58,058 nucleotides of DNA from a virus, in the IMG/VR virus record IMGVR_UViG_3300050821_001253, positions 1-58,058 of that record, one strand, 5' to 3'. The notes beneath the pieces are model-generated. The model searched no databases, had not been told where the DNA came from, and saw only the letters and a program-made list of their open reading frames with translations. Made by a program: the position numbers and the translations under genes. Shown piece after piece: positions 14,720 to 22,322 of the stretch (within the stretch, counting starts at the first letter, position 1; each line of letters begins with the position of its first letter).

Positions 14720-14734
14720 GCTCGTCACCCCCTC

Positions 14735-15445
14735 CTACGCCGCTCGCGACGGCAGATCGCCGGGGAATATATCGTCGGCAGGGGCGGCGTTCTCTGGTGC
14801 GTTTTCGATGGGCGGGTCTGCTGACGCAACCCAATCCGGCTTGTACGTCTTGATGAGTGCGTGCAGCTTTTCCAGCGCGCCATTCTTCAGCGTGCCAAGC
14901 GCGCGTCGCGTCTCCTCGCGTTCGATGATGGCCCGCACCGCGGTATCGTCGGCGCTGACTTCGAGGAACTCCGCTTCAAGGTCGGCGAACCATTGTGTCA
15001 GAGTCTTTTTCGATGTCTCAGCTTTCTTCGGCGCCTCTGACTTCTTTGACGCCGCCAACGGCTTCACTGTGAACGGCTTGCGACTGGCGCGCGTCGCTGT
15101 CAGTGCCATCGTCACATCCTGCTCGATGTGCGACATATGACTGATGCGGATACCACCAACAGCTAGGCCGCCGAACTGCACCTTTGGGTCGCGGTAAACG
15201 ACCATGGAACGCCCCGGATAAGCGGTGCCATCCTTCCCCCAAACCTGCACCAATACGCGGCGCATGCTCTTGCACGGTTTGTACGGTTTCCCGTTGTCGC
15301 CGTCGAAAAAGATGGAAATAGGTTGTTCGGCCGATTCCGGGTTAGCCGACACCTTGGTGATGTGGATAGTCATCGGCCCGGCGATCAGATCATCAGCATT
15401 CAACTGATCCGATTTTGGCGCTATAGTCAGGCTTAGGTCAGTCAT
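14735..15445 (-). CDS. conserved phage protein of the recombination block, possible ssDNA-binding partner
   Basis: 236 residues. The N-terminal domain (residues 1-125) is beta-rich with GRSMVVYRDPKVQFGGLAVG and GIRISHMSHI, a pattern seen in phage proteins encoded beside exonucleases. Then comes a Lys-rich linker (KKSEAPKKAETSKK) and a helical C-terminal part. It lies directly downstream of two exonuclease genes, so an annealing or ssDNA-binding role is inferred from position only. Confidence 0.6.
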   Translation of the reverse strand: MTDLSLTIAPKSDQLNADDLIAGPMTIHITKVSANPESAEQPISIFFDGDNGKPYKPCKSMRRVLVQVWGKDGTAYPGRSMVVYRDPKVQFGGLAVGGIRISHMSHIEQDVTMALTATRASRKPFTVKPLAASKKSEAPKKAETSKKTLTQWFADLEAEFLEVSADDTAVRAIIEREETRRALGTLKNGALEKLHALIKTYKPDWVASADPPIENAPENAAPADDIFPGDLPSRAA

Positions 15446-16133
15446 GAGTTCCTCCTGCGCGGCGCGCTATTTCCTGCTCTGCGTTCCATCGTAGATCTGC
15501 CTCCATCGTCGGTTGCCGAAGCATCCAGCCAAGAAAGCCGCCTTCAACTTCGGACCATTTGAGTCCTTTGAATTTACCAATCGGACAGCGGGGCAGAAGT
15601 GCCGGCTCCTTGGTCCATTTCACCATGTCCTTGCCGGTTGCTCCCGCATCAAACAGGGCCATGAGAATGTGCGCCGTCGTATAGGCGTCGGGTCCGGCCC
15701 GATGTGCGGGTTGTGTCAGCTCGTGAACCGGCGTGATCTTGCCTTGATCCTCCAGCCAATAGCGCAACGCACCATTGCTGTGACTAGGCGCGTCGGGCCA
15801 GATTCGCAGCGCAGCCTTATAGGTGCAAATCATTGGTAGTGCTGATTGGTAGAACTTTGTCTCGAACGACGCGTTATGCGCGCATGCCGCAGCTAGTTCG
15901 TCATCGAACAACGTCTTTGGGTCGAAGGGTGGTTGAGCGGCGCATTCTGCCAACGATATGTGATGCACGGCGCGAACCTCTACCGGCATCGCTTTGACGC
16001 CGCAAAGCCACGATCTGTATTCCTCGATGCGCCGGTCCTCCAGAACGAAATCGCATAGACCGACTTCGCACACCTCTGCATCAGGCGGCTCGATCCCTGT
16101 AGTCTCAAAGTCGATCACGCGAATGATGGTCAA
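15438..16133 (-). CDS. DnaQ/ExoX-type 3'-5' exonuclease
   Basis: 231 residues. DEDD motifs in order: VIDFETTG (Exo I), AHNASFE (Exo II) and HRAGPDAYTT (Exo III, H-x-A/G-x-x-D). The C-terminal part (LPRCPIGKFKGLKWSEV and GFLGWML) matches the ExoX-like C-terminal extension. Removes nucleotides from 3' ends of DNA; likely works with the YqaJ-type exonuclease, whose gene it overlaps. Confidence 0.88.
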   Translation of the reverse strand: MTIIRVIDFETTGIEPPDAEVCEVGLCDFVLEDRRIEEYRSWLCGVKAMPVEVRAVHHISLAECAAQPPFDPKTLFDDELAAACAHNASFETKFYQSALPMICTYKAALRIWPDAPSHSNGALRYWLEDQGKITPVHELTQPAHRAGPDAYTTAHILMALFDAGATGKDMVKWTKEPALLPRCPIGKFKGLKWSEVEGGFLGWMLRQPTMEADLRWNAEQEIARRAGGTHD

Positions 16134-16876
16134 AGTACAATCTCCTCCTCAACGCGCCGCTCTGTCGGCAAGAACGCCATTGCCGATGCGGTCGCCTTGT
16201 ATTTCTCGTGCTTCTCGGCCAGTCGGCGCTCGAAAGCACCGGCCGCATTCACGATGGCGTCCTGCACTTCGTGGTCGGGATGGACGCGGATAATGATCAT
16301 CGGCCAGCCGCCGCTGTAGCTGATGAAGTCGATCCATTCCCGGTCATCCGCGACCAGCAATCCGGTCTGATGCTGGATCAGGTAATCGGTTGGCACTTCA
16401 TGCGTCGGCACGCACTCGATCATCGTTTCGACCTGGAATTTCTGCCGGCGTGACTTGCACTCGATCAGGCCATTCGCGCCAACCAATCCATCCGGCGAGT
16501 AGCCGAGCAGAAAGCCCCACTTGTCGTTGGTGACAAAGCCGACGCCCTCCACCGGATGATAGTGTTCGTGGTAGAGCGCGCGGGCCATGATCTCGTCCTC
16601 CTGGCCGCGCAGCATGTCGTCGCTGACATAGGCAGGCTCGACAAACTTCGTGATCCGTTGCGCCAGAAGCTCATACAGGTGCGCGCGTTCCTTGTCGTTG
16701 CTGGCGATCTTCAGCGTCGGCGTGATGATCAGTTTCATCTCGCTCGCCGTCAGTAGCCCGCACCGAACGGCACGCCATTCATCCGAGCCCTGGATCAGGT
16801 CGGGGTGATAGGTGGCGCCCTTGGGACTGGACGGCCGCGCGGTCGATTGATCGCCCCACGTAAGTTGTTCGCTCAT
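16130..16876 (-). CDS. YqaJ-type (lambda-exonuclease-like) viral recombinase nuclease
   Basis: 248 residues. PD-(D/E)xK exonuclease pattern: Q-G-S-D-E-W-R at the start (family 'QGsdeWl..R.G..TAS'), RGQEDEIMAR, LLGYSPDGLV (Asp) and LIECKSRR (E-x-K). It would resect dsDNA for homologous recombination or processing of phage DNA. Gene order, exonuclease followed by an ExoX-like protein and a putative annealing partner, forms a recombination module. Confidence 0.85.
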   Translation of the reverse strand: MSEQLTWGDQSTARPSSPKGATYHPDLIQGSDEWRAVRCGLLTASEMKLIITPTLKIASNDKERAHLYELLAQRITKFVEPAYVSDDMLRGQEDEIMARALYHEHYHPVEGVGFVTNDKWGFLLGYSPDGLVGANGLIECKSRRQKFQVETMIECVPTHEVPTDYLIQHQTGLLVADDREWIDFISYSGGWPMIIIRVHPDHEVQDAIVNAAGAFERRLAEKHEKYKATASAMAFLPTERRVEEEIVL

Positions 16877-16883
16877 GGCACCC

Positions 16884-18299
16884 TCAATAGCTGATGGAAA
16901 CGTGTGGGATTTCTGACTTCGCGATCGCAGTAACGATGGCGACTGCGATCTTCTCGGCGCCCTCTTGGTTGCCTTCGAACGCCTCGCTCATCGCCAGCGC
17001 AACGGCAGCAACTGCCTCACGATTGATCTTCCGCCGATGCGCAACGTTCGCCTCACGCTTGCGAGTTTTTTCGGCAATGCGAGCCGCTTCCTGTTCCTGA
17101 CGGCGGCGCTCGGCTTCAACGGCAGCTTGCCGCGTGGCTTCGGCCAGACGTTCGGCCTCAATCCGCGCGGCCTCAGCCTGCTTGGCCTCCCGTTGTTCAG
17201 CGGTGGCCAGTAGCGATTCCGTTCGGCTGATTTCTGTGGCCAACGTCTTCGCTGCCTTGTCGGCATACTCCTGCCAATCGCGCGCCGGATAGTTGTTCAG
17301 ATATTCCAGCCGGCGCCGCAGCTCTGCCGATGTCTCCGCCGCACCAAAGCCGGGATGTTCGCAAATCGCCTCCAGCGCTTCTGTGTGCGCCAGCATCCGA
17401 GCGGTTTCGGCGCGCGCCTCGGCTTCCTGACGCTGACGCTCCGCAAGCGCCAATGCCTCAGCGGTTTCGCGCTCGCGACGGGCAGCGGCATCACGTTCGG
17501 CCTGTGCTTGGCGCTCGATCATGGCGGCTTCCTCTGCCGCCACCCTCTCAGCTTCAACGCGCGCCGCCTCGGCAGCCTCCGCTGCGATACGGGCCTCTCG
17601 CTCAGCCTGTAGTCTCGCCGCCTCCGCGCGTTGCCGCTCGGCTTCCTCTGCCGCCAGTCGCGCATCCTCAGCGGCTTGCGCTTCGCGTTCGGCCAGTTCC
17701 ATGCGCGCGACCTTCAGCGCATTGAACGCTGCGGCTGCGGCATCCTGCGCCCGCTGGCGGAACTCCTGCCAGTCGCGTTCGCGATGCGGATGCGCGCCTA
17801 ATTCGGTGATGCGGGCAGCAATCTGTACGGAAGTCCATGCCGGATCGACAGTCGCCCAGCCGGTGATTTCGGCGAGCGCGGCCTCATGTCCAGCAATGCG
17901 CGCCTTCTCCGCGTTCTCAAAGTCGGTGAGCGGTTGGCGCACCTGAACCTTGAGCGCGTCCATGCGCTCCTCGATCAGATTGCATTCCTCGTTCACGGCC
18001 TTGGTGGATTTGCGCCAGCTTTCGGTAAGGCTTTTCCCGAGCCGGATCAGATCCATTTTGGACGACGCAACCTCAGCCGCGAGTGATGCGATTTCGCGCC
18101 GTCCTTTTGGGGTTGAGATGTCGGGCTTGTGCGCCGCGATCTTCTTCGCCAGCGTACCAAGAATGTCGTTTTCATCAGCGGCCAGGATCGTTGGCAATGA
18201 CGACGGCGGGATCACTGCCAACGCAGTTGATTGCGTGCTGGTGATCGCGTCCAGCAATGGCGCCATCGTTTCCATTGAGGCTTCGTTTACGTCGTTCAT
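16884..18299 (-). CDS. long coiled-coil protein of the early operon
   Basis: 471 residues from an ATG with a GGAG ribosome site; a longer upstream reading is less likely. The N-terminal 100 residues are helical (DILGTLAKKIAAHKPD). About residues 180-420 are a near-continuous Ala/Glu/Arg coiled coil (AERQRAEAARLQAEREARIA), interrupted near 300-345 by ICEHPGFGAAETSAELRRR. The C-terminal 50 residues form a conserved-looking helical domain ending IPHVSISY. Possibly a structural partner of the recombination enzymes downstream. Confidence 0.65.
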   Translation of the reverse strand: MNDVNEASMETMAPLLDAITSTQSTALAVIPPSSLPTILAADENDILGTLAKKIAAHKPDISTPKGRREIASLAAEVASSKMDLIRLGKSLTESWRKSTKAVNEECNLIEERMDALKVQVRQPLTDFENAEKARIAGHEAALAEITGWATVDPAWTSVQIAARITELGAHPHRERDWQEFRQRAQDAAAAAFNALKVARMELAEREAQAAEDARLAAEEAERQRAEAARLQAEREARIAAEAAEAARVEAERVAAEEAAMIERQAQAERDAAARRERETAEALALAERQRQEAEARAETARMLAHTEALEAICEHPGFGAAETSAELRRRLEYLNNYPARDWQEYADKAAKTLATEISRTESLLATAEQREAKQAEAARIEAERLAEATRQAAVEAERRRQEQEAARIAEKTRKREANVAHRRKINREAVAAVALAMSEAFEGNQEGAEKIAVAIVTAIAKSEIPHVSISY

Positions 18300-18337
18300 C
18301 TGATCACTCCATTCCCAATGCCACTCAGCAGATACAT
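18296..18337 (-). CDS. 13-residue coupled micro-ORF
   Basis: Short ORF in the only gap of this stretch; its stop overlaps the downstream ATG (ATGA), and it contains that gene's GGAG ribosome site. Its own start has only a weak ribosome site and does not overlap an upstream stop, so this is the weakest of the micro-ORFs. Confidence 0.3.
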   Translation of the reverse strand: MYLLSGIGNGVIR

Positions 18338-18369
18338 CGCGCGGACCCGGCGAGCGTCGTCCTGGCGCG

Positions 18370-18684
18370 TTACGGCGTGTAAGCCTTTTCCCGCGCCGTC
18401 GCCTCCGCATCCGCGCCATTCGCAACCGCGCGCAGATACGCCGTCATCTCCGGATACAGCCGCATCTCGGCCCGCGCGCATGCGGCACGGAACCGGAGCC
18501 AGCGGATGTCGATGTCAGCCGGCATGTCGGGCCGCGTCCGCAGGACGCTCGGCACGATCCCCAACGCGATGCCGTCGCGGATGATCTGGCGGTCGATCGA
18601 GGTTGCCGCGGCATCAGGCAGCAGCGGCAGCATCTCGCGCTCGGCGGCTTGCATGCGCTCTACGGGGTCCAGGGTGGCGAGCAT
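18370..18684 (-). CDS. hypothetical helical protein, 104 residues
   Basis: Starts at an ATG that overlaps the upstream stop (TAATG). Helical throughout (LDPVERMQAAEREMLPLLPD and RFRAACARAEMRLYPEM). Not recognised. Confidence 0.6.
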   Translation of the reverse strand: MLATLDPVERMQAAEREMLPLLPDAAATSIDRQIIRDGIALGIVPSVLRTRPDMPADIDIRWLRFRAACARAEMRLYPEMTAYLRAVANGADAEATAREKAYTP

Positions 18685-19127
18685 TAGCGCGCGCCTTCTG
18701 CTTTGGCGGGCAACGTCGGTATCGGACGCCAACAGGTGATGCGAACGGTGTTCGTCGCGCTCCAATCGGTATCTGCTGGATGCGATGGCTCGTATGGCAA
18801 GCTAGTGATGCCGGAGCGCCACCATTGATATCTACCCTTTGTCATGTGCTGCGTCGCCGATGCGATGACCACCCAACCGCTGGTCAGAGCTGCAAGAAAT
18901 TCCGTTCCATCCGTGGGTGCTGTCGCAACGTCCTGCCATTCATCTACCTCAAACATCCGCCGCAGATCGGCGAGTGCCGTTGTCAGCTCGAGCCGCTTTG
19001 CGACTTGCATTTGCCGATATTCTCGGTCTCGCGGCGCGGCATCCAGAAGCTGGTCAAGTTCCTCCAGCTCCTGCGATTCAACCCCCACCCGCCTCGCGAG
19101 CGCGATCAGTTCTGCGTCGGTGGGCAT
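18684..19127 (-). CDS. DUF551-type protein with helical N-terminus
   Basis: 147 residues. Helical first half (RVGVESQELEELDQLLD), then the DUF551-like pattern EWQDVATAPTDGTEFLA, a beta stretch, and ending TCWRPIP. The same family recurs at 22030-22275 in the rightward operon. Function not known. Confidence 0.65.
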   Translation of the reverse strand: MPTDAELIALARRVGVESQELEELDQLLDAAPRDREYRQMQVAKRLELTTALADLRRMFEVDEWQDVATAPTDGTEFLAALTSGWVVIASATQHMTKGRYQWWRSGITSLPYEPSHPADTDWSATNTVRITCWRPIPTLPAKAEGAR

Positions 19128-19375
19128 TAGCGGGAGTCCTCATCGTCTGGCATTTCAAAGCCAAGCAACACTTTGATGCAGAGACCGTTTTTCAACTCAT
19201 ATACGGCCGCTACGGTGGGGAGTGCGTCCTCAAAAGAGATGCCCGCTTCCTCATACATGCGAAAGGCATCGTTCACCATCATCTCGGCAAGTTTGGTTGC
19301 CCATTCGGGGACTGCCGCTTTGATGGCAGCGAGATCGTATTTTGGCTGCGGCACCGGCGTGCGTTTTGCGTTCAT
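19127..19375 (-). CDS. hypothetical protein, 82 residues
   Basis: A basic start (MNAKRTPVPQPKYD) and acidic end flank two helices (EWATKLAEMMVNDAFRM). Overlaps both neighbours. No family recognised. Confidence 0.6.
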   Translation of the reverse strand: MNAKRTPVPQPKYDLAAIKAAVPEWATKLAEMMVNDAFRMYEEAGISFEDALPTVAAVYELKNGLCIKVLLGFEMPDDEDSR

Positions 19376-19518
19376 GCCCCAACTCCAAACTGTCCGTTAG
19401 CCGCCCGCTCCTCGCGCTCGTCCTCAGCCGCGATTGCTTCGCACTGCGGCGAGCAACGGTCGGGCGATTCCATTTCTTGACCGCATCGGGGGCAGGTGGT
19501 GGGGTTGCGATCGCTCAT
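19372..19518 (-). CDS. 48-residue zinc-ribbon-like protein
   Basis: ATG and stop both overlap neighbours (ATGA at each end). Cys pairs CPRC and CSPQC with a Glu/Arg-rich helix after them. Small zinc-binding peptide; the coupling at both ends supports translation. Confidence 0.6.
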   Translation of the reverse strand: MSDRNPTTCPRCGQEMESPDRCSPQCEAIAAEDEREERAANGQFGVGA

Positions 19519-19838
19519 GACCGTTGCGCCCAAGCCCGCACAGCGGCGAAGATGCTTACGGGTTTCGCGGGAGACGGCGCGGGCAATGCCAACGGGGCAT
19601 CGCTAACAACAGTGGCGTCTATATAGGCGCCCTGCCAGTTCTTCCCTTGCGCACCACACCGGCCCAAGCCCCCACGCCAAGTCGCGCAGTAGTAATGGTT
19701 GTCTGGGCCATCTTCTCCAGCCACTAGATACTCAGCCGTTTTCAGGGCGCTTGGGTGCATGCACTTCGCATTAGTCGCCCGGTGCCCATCAGCGTGCATC
19801 CACCGGCAATCAACGCACAGGCGTTCGTTCGCGCCCAT
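19515..19838 (-). CDS. hypothetical Cys/His-rich protein, 107 residues
   Basis: Starts at the ATG overlapping the micro-ORF stop. Cys/His pattern LCVDCRWMHADGHR, KCMHPS, YYCATWRG and GRCGAQG suggests a zinc-binding fold; the end is Ala/Pro-rich. Function unknown. Confidence 0.6.
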   Translation of the reverse strand: MGANERLCVDCRWMHADGHRATNAKCMHPSALKTAEYLVAGEDGPDNHYYCATWRGGLGRCGAQGKNWQGAYIDATVVSDAPLALPAPSPAKPVSIFAAVRAWAQRS

Positions 19839-19900
19839 CACAGCCACCCCACCACCGCAGCATAACCGGCGGCTCGCGCGGATTGGGTTGGGGCGGTCAT
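19838..19900 (-). CDS. 20-residue coupled micro-ORF
   Basis: ATG overlaps the upstream stop (ATGA), and the stop overlaps the next ATG (TGATG), so it exactly bridges the gap. The C-terminal half is hydrophobic (GYAAVVGWL). Confidence 0.5.
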   Translation of the reverse strand: MTAPTQSARAAGYAAVVGWL

Positions 19901-20622
19901 GCGGGCCTCCGCTTGATCCACGAACCGTCGTTTCCGCGTATGTAAGGGAACTCGCGTCCGACTAGTTGCGCGTAGCATTCGGGTGGAAGAAAGCCGCCGA
20001 ATACCATCCATTTGGCACTGATTTCAGCGGCAGTATTGTAGTCGTCATCGTTCCACTTGGTGCGGCCTGCATCACGCATGCTGCGATTGCCCGCATCGGT
20101 TCCGCTCGCATATGCAAGCGACCGCGTGATGGTTACCGCGCCGCGTCCGTGCGGCCGGAAGGCCACCACTTCATCGTCGGTCAGGTGAAATGCCGGCGCG
20201 TTGTGTTCCGTGATGTGGATGCGCCCTACCGCCTCCGCTTCCTCGGCTCGTCCGGGGGAAGCCAGCGGGGTTAGCGCGGTCTCAGATGCTCCGGCCGACG
20301 CCCCGCTCGTGCCAGCACCCGCCGCATCTCCCGCAGCGCGCGGAGCAGCACATCCGCCACGTCCGCCGACAGGCTCGGCGACTGATAGGCGTGCGTCACC
20401 AGCACTTCCGAGCGATCCAGACAGTTCACAACCTGATTGAAGCTGAGCGGACGTTCCTTGCGGGGCGGTTTCATTTCGCACCTCGATTGATGAAACGTTA
20501 CCGGGGATATACCGCGTTATTGTTTGACAGTTCGGAGGCGGTTCGCGCGTAAGTTGTGGCCTCACGGTAGCGCGATCTGCCGCGAAATCCTCACACGATA
20601 GGGGAATGGAATGGGCGGACAC
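19897..20622 (-). CDS. first gene of leftward operon, 241 residues, with an embedded overlapping gene
   Basis: GTG start with an excellent GGAGG ribosome site seven bases upstream. The N-terminal part (TVRPQLTREPPPNCQTITRY) and the C-terminal part (HLTDDEVVAFRPHGRG and NTAAEISAKWMVFGGFLPP) look like real protein, but residues 50-115 are Ala/Gly-rich and coincide with a second gene in another frame (20271-20474). There is no other plausible start for the C-terminal part before a GTG near residue 149. Either a dual-coding region or two separate proteins. Family not recognised. Confidence 0.55.
   Translation of the reverse strand: MSAHSIPLSCEDFAADRATVRPQLTREPPPNCQTITRYIPGNVSSIEVRNETAPQGTSAQLQSGCELSGSLGSAGDARLSVAEPVGGRGGCAAPRAAGDAAGAGTSGASAGASETALTPLASPGRAEEAEAVGRIHITEHNAPAFHLTDDEVVAFRPHGRGAVTITRSLAYASGTDAGNRSMRDAGRTKWNDDDYNTAAEISAKWMVFGGFLPPECYAQLVGREFPYIRGNDGSWIKRRPA
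20271..20474 (-). CDS. 67-residue basic helical protein inside another ORF
   Basis: ATG with a GAGGTG ribosome site. Composition is that of a real protein: basic start (KPPRKERPLSFNQVVNCLDR) and two helices (DVADVLLRALREMRRVLARA). It lies wholly within 19897-20622 in another frame of the same strand. Confidence 0.55.
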   Translation of the reverse strand: MKPPRKERPLSFNQVVNCLDRSEVLVTHAYQSPSLSADVADVLLRALREMRRVLARAGRRPEHLRPR

Positions 20623-20627
20623 GTCGA

Positions 20628-20645
20628 CCTCCAGCGATCTGGAGG
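20628..20645. repeat. hairpin covering the first ribosome site of the leftward operon
   Basis: Perfect inverted repeat CCTCCAG-CGAT-CTGGAGG. Read leftward, the second arm contains the GGAGG ribosome site of the GTG at 20622, so folding could hide it. It may also act as an operator, since it overlaps the expected transcription start. Confidence 0.5.
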
Positions 20646-20647
20646 CG

Positions 20648-20677
20648 AGAATATGCCACTATGGCATTTGCCGTCAA
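20648..20677 (-). promoter_or_regulatory. PL, leftward early promoter with operator
   Basis: Read leftward: -35 TTGACG (20677-20672), an 18-base spacer and -10 TATTCT (20653-20648). The perfect palindrome ATGCCA-CTA-TGGCAT (20653-20667) fills the spacer, and CCGTCAA...TTGACGG (20671-20692) straddles the -35 box. A repressor bound here would block the operon that ends at rtcB. Confidence 0.65.
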
Positions 20678-20739
20678 GGCATATTTTGACGGGTTGGCCT
20701 ATTACTCTCGATCAAAGATCGCCGCGATGAGGCGCCTAG

Positions 20740-21138
20740 CTACTCCGCCCCGTCATCCAGACGGATGGCATCTCTGTATGAAGCCAGGGCCGTGTCCATG
20801 TCTCGATCCGTGTCTGTGGGGTCGGGCACCAGCAGGTGAGGAACCTTCAGCCGCAGCAGTCGCAACAGTGCCGGGTGCGTGCCAACCGGCATCCCCCGAT
20901 AGATCAGATCCAGCGACGTTTTCGCCCGTCGCGCAAAGCGAAGCATAGCCTCCACATCGGCGGGGCGCGTTCCGCGTTCCCACCGGCTCCACTGCGACTG
21001 GCCCGCGCCACACACTGCGGCCAGATCGCCTTGATTGAGGCCGCTGAGTTGCCGGATGGCCCGTATCCGCTGGCCGGTCTGGTGCATGCGCTCGGTGGCG
21101 CTGGCGTCCAAAAGCTCGGCTTTTGCTGTCTTTGGCAT
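20740..21138 (-). CDS. XRE-family repressor (CI-like)
   Basis: 132 residues. Helix-turn-helix at about residues 22-75: TGQRIRAIRQLSGLNQGDLA, AVCGAGQSQWSRWERGTRPA and VEAMLRFARRAKTSLD. The C-terminal part is short with no LexA/S24 peptidase motif, so SOS self-cleavage is not expected. It lies between two divergent promoters with palindromic operators, the usual place of a phage repressor. The start has only a weak ribosome site. Confidence 0.82.
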   Translation of the reverse strand: MPKTAKAELLDASATERMHQTGQRIRAIRQLSGLNQGDLAAVCGAGQSQWSRWERGTRPADVEAMLRFARRAKTSLDLIYRGMPVGTHPALLRLLRLKVPHLLVPDPTDTDRDMDTALASYRDAIRLDDGAE

Positions 21139-21169
21139 GCTGCGTACGCTGCCGTACGGTAGCAGTTCT

Positions 21170-21204
21170 GGGCAAAGGACATTTTGCCCTTGCGGCATAT
21201 GCCG
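21170..21204. promoter_or_regulatory. operator palindromes between repressor and Cro-like gene
   Basis: GGGCAAA-GGACAT-TTTGCCC (21170-21189) followed by the perfect 12-base palindrome CGGCATATGCCG (21193-21204), which lies in the PR spacer. Half-site GGCATA recurs at PL (20652-20657 inverted, 20678-20683), so both promoters could be read by one regulator. Confidence 0.6.
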
Positions 21205-21218
21205 GGATGGCCTATTGT
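21190..21218 (+). promoter_or_regulatory. PR, rightward early promoter
   Basis: -35 TTGCGG (21190-21195), 17-base spacer, -10 TATTGT (21213-21218). The expected start of transcription, about 21225, falls at or beside the ATG at 21226, so the first mRNA may be leaderless. Confidence 0.6.
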
Positions 21219-21225
21219 CGTGGCT

Positions 21226-21459
21226 ATGGAGCAAGCCCCGCAAACGCACCGCGACATAATCGGCGCCCTCGGCGGTCCCGCAATTCTCGCGCGGGAGCTG
21301 GGCATTTACCGGCCGATCCCCACCACCGTGCATTGGTCCACGCGCGGCATCCCGTCCCGGTACTGGCACCGCATCGTCGAGTTGCTTGCCACGAAAGGCC
21401 ACCGCTTCACCGCCTACGACATCGAACGCATGCCGATTAAGGCGGCAGAGGCCGCCTGA
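21226..21459 (+). CDS. Cro-like / YdaS-type regulator
   Basis: 77 residues from the ATG right after the PR promoter; an upstream in-frame ATG at 21184 lies before the -10 box and is unlikely. DIIGALGGPAILARELGIYR, then TTVHWSTRGIPSRYWHRIVEL is the arrangement of YdaS/Cro-type helix-turn-helix proteins ('lGg...lA..LGv....v..W..rGIP..yw..I'). It begins the rightward early operon and probably opposes the repressor. Confidence 0.75.
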   Translation: MEQAPQTHRDIIGALGGPAILARELGIYRPIPTTVHWSTRGIPSRYWHRIVELLATKGHRFTAYDIERMPIKAAEAA

Positions 21460-21785
21460 TGTCCCACCGCAAGCCCGGCGGACGCCCGCTGTTCGATGCC
21501 TACATCGGCTTTGAGCACGTCGCGACCTATCAGTCTCTCGGGAAGGCTCTGGCAGCAATCCAACGTCGCGCTGGCAAGCAAGATGTTCGCGCCGGCAATG
21601 TCGTGGTCAAACGTCGCAGCGTCGCTGGATCGAGTTCGCCGCGCAGGCTGAGGCTGATACACCGCACGAACCGCACGCCTCTGCTGGTGGTCGACCGACC
21701 CCTGCAGCCCCGGCCAATGCTTGGTGGCATGTATCCCCTCGGCTTCGTTGATGCGTGGCACAAGAGCCGCGAGCTTCGTCCGTGA
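21459..21785 (+). CDS. hypothetical protein, 108 residues
   Basis: ATG overlaps the previous stop (TGATG). Basic, with a helical centre (YQSLGKALAAIQRRAGKQD) and a Pro/Arg-rich second half. No family recognised. Confidence 0.6.
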   Translation: MSHRKPGGRPLFDAYIGFEHVATYQSLGKALAAIQRRAGKQDVRAGNVVVKRRSVAGSSSPRRLRLIHRTNRTPLLVVDRPLQPRPMLGGMYPLGFVDAWHKSRELRP

Positions 21786-22033
21786 CCCCCCTCTCCCTCA
21801 TCCACTCCCGCGCCGCCCGCGGCGCTGCGGCTGCCCCTGAGCGCAGTGTCGTTGCTGTGTTGGCGTGGGAGCGGTGCAAGCGCTTGGCCCGGCGTCCTGA
21901 CCCGACGCCTGTTGCGGCTGCGGATGTCGATCGGTGGCGCGTGTTCCGCTGCGGGTGCGGCGCCGAGTGCATCGGCATGTGGCGGGGGCGGGATCTGTGT
22001 TCCATGTGTCTGGCGCGGAGGGCGCTCACGTGA
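21782..22033 (+). CDS. small Cys-rich protein
   Basis: 83 residues from a GTG that overlaps the previous stop. Basic Ala/Arg-rich first half, then FRCGCGAEC and CSMC, a likely zinc ribbon. Function unknown; nucleic-acid binding plausible. Confidence 0.6.
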   Translation: MTPLSLIHSRAARGAAAAPERSVVAVLAWERCKRLARRPDPTPVAAADVDRWRVFRCGCGAECIGMWRGRDLCSMCLARRALT

Positions 22034-22275
22034 GCGCGTGGCAACCAATCGAGACTGCGCCGAAGGATGGCACCGTAATCGACCTTTGGGTTGATGATCC
22101 CCAATGGGGCGCCACCCGAGAATGCGACATGCGTTGGATCAAGCATACGCGCTACTACCGGAACGGTCGCACGGAGGACGTAGAGGGCTGGGGCTGGCCC
22201 GGCTTGGATGAGCCGGACTTTCTTTCGGATGGCAAGCCAACGCATTGGATGCCCGTACCGGAGCCGCCGGCATGA
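22030..22275 (+). CDS. DUF551-type protein
   Basis: 81 residues from a GTG overlapping the previous stop. WQPIETAPKDGTVIDLWV at the start and THWMPVPEPP at the end match the DUF551 family, as in 18684-19127 on the other strand. Function not known. Confidence 0.75.
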   Translation: MSAWQPIETAPKDGTVIDLWVDDPQWGATRECDMRWIKHTRYYRNGRTEDVEGWGWPGLDEPDFLSDGKPTHWMPVPEPPA

Positions 22276-22322
22276 CGCACGCAGCGGCGCGGCAGATGGA
22301 GTTGGTGGAGGGCCACCGATAA
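22272..22322 (+). CDS. 16-residue coupled micro-ORF
   Basis: ATG overlaps the previous stop (ATGA), and the TAA overlaps the next ATG (TAATG). It bridges the full gap and carries the GGAGGG ribosome site of the next gene. Confidence 0.5.
   Translation: MTHAAARQMELVEGHR

Noticed and set aside
20524-20552. TTGACA on the + strand with possible rightward promoter
   Set aside because: No acceptable -10 box at 16-18 bases and no rightward gene follows before the repressor gene, which is leftward.
20661-20948. Rightward 95-codon ORF
   Set aside because: It lies mostly antisense to the repressor helix-turn-helix, with a composition (Pro/Cys/Arg runs) expected for a shadow frame.
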